Below are positions 55,672 through 64,000 of a DNA stretch of 64,000 nucleotides, one piece after another. The stretch is from assembly GCA_032158295.1 (NCBI GenBank), contig CM063246.1, positions 14,853,168 through 14,917,167 of the forward strand. The letters run 5' to 3'. The notes below the pieces were generated by a model. That model had not been told where the DNA came from, did not search any database, and was given only the letters and a program-made list of their open reading frames with translations. The position numbers and the translations under genes are program-made. The number at the start of each line of letters is the position of its first letter. The first letter of the stretch is position 1. Origin of the DNA: Pycnopodia helianthoides. Lineage: Eukaryota; Echinodermata; Asteroidea; Forcipulatida; Asteriidae.

Positions 55672-56399
55672 GGCGGAATTTCATTGTGTACACCTTCATA
55701 GTCCTCGGGTGTATTCATTCAATTAGTACTTTCTGAAGCATTTGCTCTTTATTTTGTTGTTTTATACCTGTTGGCAAATTTAGCTTTGAAACTTATTCTG
55801 CCATTGACCTGCTACCACTATGGTATTTTATTTGATTTGATTAACATGCAACCCATGTATGCCATTTGAGTTGTTATGTAACTCTTCCCCTTACATTTAT
55901 TAAATTATGATTTCGCGGATTGGATTACTACCGGAAATCAATGTTGATAATAATTGTATGAGATTTCGCGGGTTGGATTACTACCGGAAATCAATTTTGA
56001 TACAATTTGTATATGAGATTTCGCGGGTTGGACTACTACCGGAAATCAGTTTTGATAATAATTGTATGAGATTTCGCGGGTTGGACTACTACCGGAAATC
56101 AGTTTTGATAATAATTGTATGAGATTTCGCGGGTTGGACTACTCCCGGAAATCAGTTTTGTTAATGTTTAAAATCTCGCGGATTAAACTACTGCCGGAGA
56201 TCAGTACTGTTCTTGCAAATATATTAAGAGTTGCTTTCAGTTTGCAAAAATGCAGTTTGGTTAATTGGTTGCATTTGTAACAAACTGTTCATGGTTTTAA
56301 GATCATGTAATTTTACTCCGTATTCAATTAGAATAAAAGGGCTGCTCAAGCCACACAGTACAAACGCCATGTGTCTTTACTTGTCTTATGTGGTAATAA
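55672..56399 (+). repeat. Split direct repeat B2
   Basis: 728 bp. Same ends as B1, with three fewer 53-bp units. Confidence 0.9.
55908..56205 (+). repeat. 53-bp tandem repeat in B2, about 6 units
   Basis: Same unit as in B1; the first, second and last divergent units are kept, so the loss is internal. Confidence 0.95.
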
Positions 56400-56490
56400 T
56401 GACCGTGTGCCCTAAGTTACACACAGGTGGAAAAATGGCACCACAAACTTTGTAATTATTCAAACTGGTAGAAGTGGATTTCAAGCTGAT

Positions 56491-56870
56491 TTAAAGGCAA
56501 AGTATACCTTTGGTTTTGGGGACCGTTTGATTGTTTTAATCCTATATAAATGTAAATATATACAATAAAACTAACCTGTGGTTGCGTTTTTGAAATATTG
56601 CCAAAATCTGCAGTGAATATGTCCACGCATAAAGAGTAATCCCTAATAGCAATACACGATCTGAGAAACGTTTCGACAGAAATGTTTCTCAGAATCAAAT
56701 TTTGGGGGATAAAAACTGACATATGTTTCCATATCCGCATTATTTTTTATTGAAATATTTCTCAAAATGCTTTATACTATCAAAAGTTGATGTACTTCTA
56801 ACCAAGTCAGTTTTTATTGCCATTAATTTTTAGAGTGATTACCAATCGTATACCTTTACCTTCCCTTTAA
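56491..56870. mobile_element. TTAA-flanked palindromic MITE-like element (copy 7)
   Basis: TTAAAGGCAAAGTATACCTT at the left and TATACCTTTACCTTCCCTTTAA at the right are inverted ends (the last two bases complete the flanking TTAA). The central hairpin is CTGAGAAACGTTTCGACAGA and its complement. Related to 5335-5682. Confidence 0.75.
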
Positions 56871-57680
56871 TTGAATTCAACCTACAGTAAGAGCAGCTTT
56901 ACTCATGAAGTAGGGTCACATCCCCACTACAAATAATCTGTGGAATTATACTTGCAAGTTTGTTGGCTTTTGTAGCCCCAAATGACACAAAATAGTTTGT
57001 TTATGCCAGACTAATTTGCACGGTCTAATTGGTAAACGAGACAGACAGTGTCAGGCAGTGATTGAATTCAACTATCTGTTACATACTATGTTAATGTGTT
57101 AATCAACATTGAATAGCCAATAGACTGTGCAAGTTGCAAGCGTATCGAAAGCGGGAACAAAAAGTCGAACAAAGACAATATGTTTTTATGAAATCAGCTG
57201 TTCTTTAAATGTTTTCTATTGACACTTTATAAATAAAAAATACTCAAAGCAATTTGCCACAAATACAATTCAATAATATTAATACAAATACAAACTCTTT
57301 TCTTTTTTTTGCATATTTCCTTATTCAAGGACAGATGGTGCTGCATGCGCATACCACATGTAGGCATGAATGCACAGACAATATTTATCAATTTAAGGTA
57401 GCTGGTACACGCATGAAACCAACATAATGTCAAGCATAAAGCCGAACACCGACCAAAGTATTTATATTTATGGTTATGTTGTTTTTTTCAAAGCTAATAG
57501 TCTGGGTCTTTAGAATATGCATAAATAGCTAATTATATGTAAGAGATTAGGTGCCACGCAAAAAGTTGAACAGCCAAAGGATTGGCCCTTGAATATGAGT
57601 AGAACATGTATAAAAATAATGGCGAAAGAAAAATCACAAATTCTGAAAATGTTTACCTTTTTCTTTGTTAAAAGTATTTA
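56871..57680. other. No gene recognised
   Basis: AT-rich DNA with no motif-bearing ORF. Confidence 0.4.
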
Positions 57681-57686
57681 TTAATT

Positions 57687-57853
57687 GGAATAACAGTGCG
57701 ATAAACCGGTCTCCACTGCCTGGTAATGACCTTGGTTGGTGGCTGGCCGCTGTTAATGGACCTCGCCTTCGGCTCGGTCCATTAACAGTGGCCAGCCACC
57801 AACCTGGTCATTACCTAAAGCAGTAAAGACCGGGTCATCCCACTGTTAATCCC
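57687..57853. mobile_element. Near-perfect hairpin element (about 167 bp)
   Basis: The left arm GGTAATGACCTTGGTTGGTG, GCTGGCC, TGTTAATGGACC pairs with GGTCCATTAACA, GGCCAGC and CACCAACCTGGTCATTACC across a 13-base loop (TCGCCTTCGGCTC). Outer ends AACAGTG and CACTGTT extend the inverted repeat. No ORF. Confidence 0.8.
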
Positions 57854-57854
57854 T

Positions 57855-58251
57855 AAATAATACGCAGTTCTTATATAGTGCTTTATCACACCCGAGGGCA
57901 TCTCAAAGCACTCATTATTTTTTCTACAAGGTATGCAGAGCTATGTTCGAAATATAAGACCCACTTATTTACGTAGCACCATGTAACGGTTCACAAGGTG
58001 CTGTGGCGCAATCTGCAGCCAACCATACCAGAAAATACAGGAGTGAACCCCATCTCTTAATAAGTGTACTGGGTACTTTTACGCGCATTACACAACACAC
58101 AGGACCTACGGCTTTACGTCTCATCCGAAGGACGAAGCAATAATGGTTGAAACGTGTCTTGCTTAAGGACACAGGTGTCAAGACCGGGACTCACACCCGC
58201 ACTCTGCTGACCGGAAACACCAGAGCTTGAGTCCGGTGTGCTTGACCGCTC
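57855..58251 (-). mobile_element. tRNA-derived SINE (family 2)
   Basis: The minus strand reads TTGAGCGGTCAAGCACACCG, GTGTGAGTCCCGGTCTTG and a full family 2 body (CTTCGGATGAGACGTAAAGC), ending with a TATATAAG-like segment. Confidence 0.75.
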
Positions 58252-58269
58252 AAATCAAATTCTTTACTT

Positions 58270-58700
58270 TAAAAGAATCTATAACTGGCCGCTATATATC
58301 ATCTGATGTAGCCCATTAAAAAGTAGACACTCGATATTGGCTTGTGGTTCTGGGAGAAACTATCAGATCAGCCCCATTTAACTTCAGCCCTCAGTGTCAT
58401 TTGCTCCCGGTATCACTTCACAGATTTCAATGATTAAGTTCTGTCCTTGGACAAAATATATTCACGTCCAGTAAAAAGCAGTTGTTTGTCATGCATATTT
58501 AAAAAGGAAGATTTTCTTTGGCGTTTTGATCAGCGAGGGTGACAATAGTTAACTAAGCTATAGCTTATTACCTATGACTCAGCCAATAAGTTCTCCAGAA
58601 CACATGTGACCATCCTATGGGGGTGAAGCCTACAGGGAAAAAATGGACAGACCTTGAATTTATCATTAGACACCCTCGCTGCTTATTGTTGGGTTGTTGG
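58270..58700. other. No gene recognised
   Basis: Mixed sequence, no supported feature. Confidence 0.4.
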
Positions 58701-58706
58701 GTTTCT

Positions 58707-59052
58707 TCAAAGGAACATTACAGAATTGGTAAGAAAAGACCTTGTAAAATATACTTTATTATCACAGATTTACATAAAACTTACACGGTCTAATGATGAT
58801 GATAGTAGAAAACATCCCTTGAAATATTTCTGTCTGAAACGCCATTTTTGATGAGAAATGAATTTGTTGAATCTATATGATTTCATGCAAAATGTGTAAT
58901 CGGTTTTTCACTATTTTCTCGTGACCCAGATGGCCGATCGATCTCAAACTTCTACAGGTTTGTCAGTTTATGCATGTGATGGATTACATAAAGTGCTTAC
59001 ACTGCCAGCTACTGTTTTGTTAGCAAAAACCAATTCTGTAATGTTCCTTTAA
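58707..59052. mobile_element. TTAA-type palindromic MITE-like element (copy 8)
   Basis: Same subfamily as 1567-1945, nearly identical in both arms, but lacking about 48 bp that include the central hairpin. The right end is TTCCTTTAA; the left flank is TTCAA. Confidence 0.75.
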
Positions 59053-59207
59053 ATGACCCCCAGAATAACTGCAGCTTATTTTGAATGTACAAAATCCGGA
59101 AAAAAACATAAAATGTTTTTTTTTTATGATCGAAACCACCAAATTTGATGAACAGGTTTCACATGTTGATTGTAATAGTTTGTTTATTGAAAACAAGAGT
59201 TTTCATA

Positions 59208-59542
59208 TGGATAACATTGGTAATTGTCAAAGACCAGTATCCGCACTTGAAGTGACCCAGCATGTACACAAAACAACAAAACCAAGAAATTTTAATCTCA
59301 ATCCGTCATCGAAGTCACAGGAAAATAGTGAAAGAAAGTCGACTATGTGTTCACTGTTTTCAAACATACGGTTTTTGACTCGCAAGTTCAAAACCAAACT
59401 GCTATTTGTTTTACTAATTTCACAAAAACTATCATTTCACTGGAAAACAAAATTCAGTGGAAGTTTTCCACTGTGACCATCTTTACACCATGTAAGTTAT
59501 GTGCACATTTCAGTATCACCAATGTTATGCATCCCCCTTTAA
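59208..59542. mobile_element. TTAA-type MITE-like element (copy 9, diverged)
   Basis: ACATTGGTAATTGTCAAAGA and CCAGTATCCGCACTTG match copy 5; the right end reads TATCACCAATGTTATGCATC then CCCTTTAA. The two long forward ORFs here are by-products. Confidence 0.6.
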
Positions 59543-59544
59543 TT

Positions 59545-60740
59545 GAATTACTGATATTACCTAATTTCAAAATTATGGTGTAAACAATGCCACAATGCGT
59601 CTTTAATTTTTTTTTTTTTAAGGCTAGAGTTGGGATAATTTTGCATGAAAAGAAAAATGCCAGTAATTACAGGTAGAATATTTGGCCACTATCCAATCCC
59701 CACGATCCGATTTTTCCCCCTAAAATAAACACACCTGTTCCGAACAGAATCCAGCAAGTAGTGCATACTCAAAAATATTTATCTACACTTTTGATTTACG
59801 GGGAGATGATGTTTGGATGGCACAGATTCAGAGGCACAGACTGTTGTTGTTTGTCAAAGAATAACCCCAAAACGGGCAAAATACCACGAAGGCGAGTGCA
59901 GAACATCATCAGGTAAAAACAATATCCCACTACTTTTGAAGTGAGTGTTAAACAGAAATCGGCAACACATCACAAGCGCTAAGAGGGCGACATGTTTGGA
60001 TGAAGAACAAAAAATGAGACGGCGAGGGAAATGAAGGGAGTTGAAATTGTATGCTATAACATATAAGGGAACATGTGGGAACATAGTTCATGAGAAGCGC
60101 TCAAATAATGATGCGCTGTGCGTGTCTTCAGGAAGCCAGTTGATCCATAAACCTGCGCTGCGCAGTACACGGGCTGCGGTATAATTCAAGTTGCATGAGT
60201 CATCATTGTTGTAACCAACTGCATAGGCTTGAGAAGGAAAGTAAACTTGTTCAAGTAGAAAAGGCAACTTGTTTCCCAACTAAATAACTTCTAACATTTA
60301 TGATTTAAAAGCGATTACATTTATTCTTCATGAAAGTGCATGATCCGTAGAGTTTGCTTGTAGCTAACTCGAATACTTCTGCTTTTATATCTAAATTTGC
60401 ATCCGTCAAACTAAATTTGCATGTCCTGTGGCTCTGAAAACATTGGACAACTCAATCGAGCACTAGTTCCATTATGTAGTAATTATTAGAAACTGCAGTT
60501 TAGGACAATACTAACTGAAATATACATGAGCATTTGCCTCCAAAAATGCACCCTAAACAAAGTATAGAATGATATTAAACCCAGTAAACCTTTCACATGA
60601 ATTACAAAAGTGAAGTGGACTTTTCATTTCTCATGAACTTCTAATGAAAAAGAAACTCATGGCAAGCAGTCAAGGGCTGGTTATTCCAAAATAGTTCTAG
60701 ACAGGGGAGACATGTTTTAAAACTTAACAAGTTAACATTA
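59545..60740. other. No gene recognised
   Basis: The minus-strand ORF at 60088-60279 is somewhat coding-like but lacks clear splice sites and a known motif. Confidence 0.35.
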
Positions 60741-60749
60741 CAACTTAGT

Positions 60750-60920
60750 GCTCAAAGCTGACAGAATGTGGCCCAATCTATGGAAGTTTGCAGTAACAAC
60801 AGCTAGAACAGATACTTACCTGCAATGCTTCATACCCAGAACAGTTAAGACACGGGGGAACAAACTACCACAGTGCACAATAGATGCCCCAAACCACAAC
60901 GCCTTTAGGAATTTAAAGGT
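60750..60920 (+). pseudogene. LINE C-terminal fragment
   Basis: The frame reads TTARTDTYLQCFIPRTVKTR, then NKLPQCTIDAPNHNAFRNL. This matches the end of CR1/Rex1-type non-LTR ORF2 proteins (TRTDxYxxSFFPRTIxxWNxLP). The tryptophan before NKLP is disturbed (TRGNKLP), pointing to a small insertion. Only the last 60 or so residues survive. Confidence 0.6.
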
Positions 60921-61060
60921 ACTCGTTGCCTTGAATCGGCCGAGTTGGTCTATAAAAAGCGTCTGTGAACCGTTTGCTATAAATTGCATATGGTTAGAAA
61001 GATGTTTTAAAAGTAGAATACAATGATCCACACAAATATGCCTCGAAACTTCCTCGGTGA
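60916..61060 (+). repeat. Dispersed repeat fragment next to the LINE remnant
   Basis: Begins AAAGGTACTCGTTGCCTTGA and runs to CCACACAAATATGCCTCGAA. I recall this as an abundant element in echinoderm sequence; it is a half-copy without a visible right arm. Confidence 0.3.
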
Positions 61061-61069
61061 GTATTCAGG

Positions 61070-62370
61070 AGCAACCAAGTACCAAGTAACACTATGAAAG
61101 CGTTTCTTGAGCAAACGAATCTGACAGCGTGTTGGCATACAAGCCTGAAGTTTTGTTCGGCGATTTGGAGACAACTTTCACAGTTTCATATCTCTCGCGG
61201 GTTACATTGGCGGTGCACATGAACTGATGGTAATGGTTCAACTCCACAACTGGATCAGGATTTTTTAAAGACAGAATTTATGAGCATATCATACCTTTAG
61301 TGAGCTTTGTTGTTGCTGGACAACAGCAAGGAAACAGGTAGTGCAAGAACGCCAAACAACAAACTCGAGGACAAGTAACCAAAGCTGTGCCACAACATTT
61401 GACTTGATTTGGGTGATACCTGTAAATGTCATTCAGCAACTTCACACTGGTTTCGTATACAAGTAGAAACATATGCCGCTAGTAATACAAGATTTCGCCA
61501 GGTCAGCCGAGCTGTCCAAGATGTCTGTTTACTCAGCTCCTAGTGTTTTGGATGAATCAACATGACAACATCTCACTGTATCCCCACACACCATATCAGG
61601 AATAATAACGCCCGACACCATTCGATCAAGGCATCTACGTAATGCGCCTATTACATTACAAAACACATGAAAGTTTAGATTCCAGTGTCAACAAAATACA
61701 GGGTCGGTTTAGCAGGGCTTTGAATCAGTGAAACGATCAAACATTAGAGTCCCTCCTGTTGGAATCAGAGGAACATGCAGGTGAAGGAAACACAATCCTA
61801 CAATGTTGTCATTTGTTTGGTTTGGGTTTTTTTTGTGTGTGAATCTATCAATTCATCCTACAAAGCCATATCTCTGCCCATTCTGGAGAAAACTGATGAC
61901 AATTTTTACACAAATTTTCTGCTGTCAAATAATTCATGATGCATCTTTTGTTAAATACCTGATAAGGACACTTACAAATATACAAAGGGAAGACAATATT
62001 AACACAAAATATTATCAAAAGAACAAAAAACTATTGGTATGAACTGATCAACAGCTCCAGTATCTATCAAAAAATTAAAAACTTTAAAAAAAAATGTTGC
62101 CAGTCTTTGCACACTTGGATGAACATATAATCAACATTTTATCCAAGGTCCATTTGTTTCTCAAAGAAGCTTGGAAGAACTCAGCTCTCATTGAAGGGGA
62201 TATTTTGTTTCCCGCCATTTGCTACAAATCCACAATCTCTGACATCCTGCCAATTGGGAGTGCCAATACAGAAAGATATGATCCTTATACAGCATTTTAA
62301 GCACCACAGTTTTCTCTGCATCTAAAACCACGAAATTCATACCAGGCTTTTGGTTTCATCTTGGAGAGAG
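61070..62370. other. No gene recognised
   Basis: Forward ORFs at 61803 and 62094 have no recognised family or splice context. Confidence 0.35.
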
Positions 62371-62379
62371 CAATTTTAG

Positions 62380-62515
62380 CCATTTCCATTTTGCAAAGGG
62401 CACTGCCATTGGAAAAATCTGTCCTCTCTTTTATTTTTGAAAGGGCACCAAGGCCAAGCAAGGGCAGCAGAGGCCATAGCCTTAGCGGCCTAAGCAGGCG
62501 TGAGTCATACTCGGT
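62380..62515 (-). repeat. GCC-rich dispersed repeat, reverse copy
   Basis: AAAGGGCACCAAGGCCAAGC and GGCAGCAGAGGCCATAGCC are the complement of the 33365-33560 repeat. Confidence 0.6.
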
Positions 62516-62519
62516 CTAA

Positions 62520-63150
62520 GTCAGGGCAAATGCAGCACTGTTGCAACAGCCAATTGTGTACGATGAACGTACATCGCAAAGTTCATTACAACAAATTCAT
62601 TCAATTTGTGCTGCACGCAGCGCCCAAAATCAACCACGTAAGAAAAAAAACAAATTGAACGTAATCATCTAACATGGTATTCACTCAGTCGTTGTGATCG
62701 ATTTTCTCCAATTGTGTAAACTCAGGCGGATAATTTTATTTTGCACCACACCCGCACAAACAAATAACATCCCTCTATAATGTGCTTACTTGGTGATTTC
62801 CGAGTGAATATTCTGAAAAGAAAACTTTGATTTGAAGGTCGCAAAAGGCTGTTCTTATTTTAGTAAAAAGGAGCCACTTCATGAGCTTACAAAACTGTTC
62901 TGAGAATTGTAAAGGTTCCAGTACAAGACCACAAATTGTAAACAACATCAATGTCTTTGTTCGGCCAGGTCTACTTTTGGATTAAGATGTCAAAGTTGCT
63001 TTTATAACAATCAGTTTTGAGTTTCTTAGAATCTTAGCAAATTCAGGGCATTATAGTTACAAAACACTGTTTACAAAAACTTCCACATGGTTACTACAGG
63101 CAACATCAGGGATATATAAGTGGGCTCTACAATACTGAAAGCATAACCAG
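62520..63150. other. No gene recognised
   Basis: No supported feature. Confidence 0.4.
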
Positions 63151-63169
63151 CGGTGGGTTGCCAACAACT

Positions 63170-63428
63170 GTAAATCCAACAGAGATTAAAACTGGTCACG
63201 GTGGGTGTGCCTCCTTTATGCACAGGTGAGGGGATTGTGGACTTGCCAGCGTTTAACTGCACACACCCTGCTCAGACCATGAATCACATCATACATGAAC
63301 ACTGCCCTGTGCATCAGTTTGGAGGCAGCTCTGAGCAGCTTCACAATGTAACACACCAGGGGCATGAGACCTGGCTGAACCACCTCAACCTCAACATTTT
63401 AGCCTTGCTAGCAATCCACAAGAAGTAG
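63170..63428 (+). pseudogene. LINE C-terminal fragment (zinc-finger-like tail)
   Basis: One frame reads AQTMNHIIHEHCPVHQFGGS followed by SEQLHNVTHQ and WLNHLNLNI, the tail typical of non-LTR ORF2 proteins (CxCGxxQTMxHIxxECPLH...WLxxLxI). The preceding KTGHGGCASFMHR is in another frame with a stop, so at least one frameshift separates them. One extra residue splits the usual ECP. Confidence 0.65.
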
Positions 63429-63429
63429 T

Positions 63430-64000
63430 AGCAGTACCGTTCAATCAAAACGCCTCTTTGACGCTGATGGACTCTATAAAGTGACCATCATCTCAAACAC
63501 TCTTCAGTCTCCAGATGATGACTAGAGCAGGCTAGTCAAAAACGTTGAGACCAATTAAGAGCTCAATCCGGGGCAGTGAAGTTAATAACGAGAAGTCCCC
63601 TCAGTCCAATGAGTGAAAGTGGTAGTCCCGGCTGATTTCCTACCTCCCCAGGTAGGACTTAATAAGCAGGACAGCTCTTTTCAGAAACTGAGTAGTCTCC
63701 CTAATTCTGAAATCAACTCCGAGGGCAGTAGAATAAACAGCAATAAAAAGTTCTCAAGAACAATCTACACAACAAAGTAGATATATACACATGGTGTGAC
63801 CGAAAACTGAATATACATTGATACCAAACCATGCAACCATTTCAAACCCATAAACATCTCTTCAATTACATGAAAAACCCCATGGTTGGTAGGCATTATT
63901 CGTTTAGTAATCAAAATGATGCTTGATTAGTTTTATGGCTGGCTTAGAGAACAACAGATTGCCTAGAGAGGTTGCATGTAGGGTTCCACTATACCAAGGT
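63430..64000. other. No gene recognised; dispersed foldback motif
   Basis: GATGATGACTAGAGCAGGCT then AAACGTTGAGACCAATTAAG at 63515-63560 is a variant of the motif in the 5757-6123 foldback arms. Confidence 0.4.

Larger units (their letters stand above)
49715..56399 (+). mobile_element. Ngaro-type tyrosine-recombinase retrotransposon, full length (6.7 kb)
   Basis: Order: A1 (49715-50006), leader, gag, pol RT-RNase H, tyrosine recombinase, SGNH-like hydrolase, B1 (54300-55188), A2 (55189-55480), spacer (55481-55671), B2 (55672-56399). Split direct repeats together with a tyrosine recombinase in place of a DDE integrase define the Ngaro group of DIRS-order elements; canonical DIRS1 has inverted ends and usually a methylase-like ORF, which are absent here. 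An SGNH/GDSL-like hydrolase ORF has been reported in some Ngaro elements. The A repeats look identical, suggesting recent activity, but gag in this copy carries a one-base deletion. Confidence 0.9.

Noticed and set aside
49715..56399. LTR retrotransposon (Gypsy or Copia)
   Set aside because: No LTR pair, protease or DDE integrase; a tyrosine recombinase and split repeats are present instead.
49715..56399. Canonical DIRS1 element
   Set aside because: Ends are split direct repeats, not inverted, and no methylase-like ORF is seen.
60088..60279. Minus-strand ORF, 63 codons
   Set aside because: Somewhat coding-like, but no ATG-based start, clear splice sites or known motif.

Overview
The window looks like non-coding, repeat-rich animal DNA. 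It is AT-rich, has no dense ORF tiling, and carries tRNA-derived SINEs, dozens of small foldback (MITE-like) elements, minisatellites, ATT microsatellites and only scattered splice-bounded exon candidates. The foldback families resemble ones I recall from sea stars, so an echinoderm, probably an asteroid, is my best guess. That is recall, not a search result.

Layout. 1-45 kb is intergenic or intronic DNA built from layered repeats: TTAA-flanked palindromic elements, tRNA-like SINEs on both strands, a second foldback family with GGGCCCAATTTC-type ends, and tandem arrays at 4.2, 12.3, 15.8-16.2, 20.2-21.3 and 40.9-42.2 kb. A decayed PIF/Harbinger transposase lies on the minus strand at 18.4-18.9 kb and a probable LINE reverse-transcriptase scrap at 15.35-15.6 kb. 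Possible host exons, all tentative and mostly on the minus strand, are at 7.46, 10.6, 15.75 (a 12-nt microexon), 35.6, 40.2 and 43.1 kb. No complete host gene can be assembled.

45.2-56.4 kb is the highlight. It holds a tyrosine-recombinase retrotransposon of the Ngaro type (DIRS order): a 292-bp repeat A1, gag with a CCHC knuckle, pol (RT plus RNase H), a tyrosine recombinase, an SGNH-type hydrolase, then B1-A2-B2 split direct repeats. No LTRs, integrase or flanking target duplication are seen. The 5' half of the element plus about 1 kb of flank is tandemly duplicated, giving an upstream copy cut exactly between RT and RNase H and a downstream copy complete from A1 to B2. The upstream gag is intact; the downstream gag has a one-base deletion. 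Neither the recombinase nor the hydrolase ORF has a suitable ATG, which suggests frameshifting, splicing or non-AUG initiation.

56.4-64 kb returns to MITE and SINE-rich DNA with a long perfect-looking hairpin at 57.7 kb and two LINE C-terminal fragments at 60.8 and 63.2 kb. Many computed ORFs start at GTG or TTG and overlap repeats; I do not regard them as genes.
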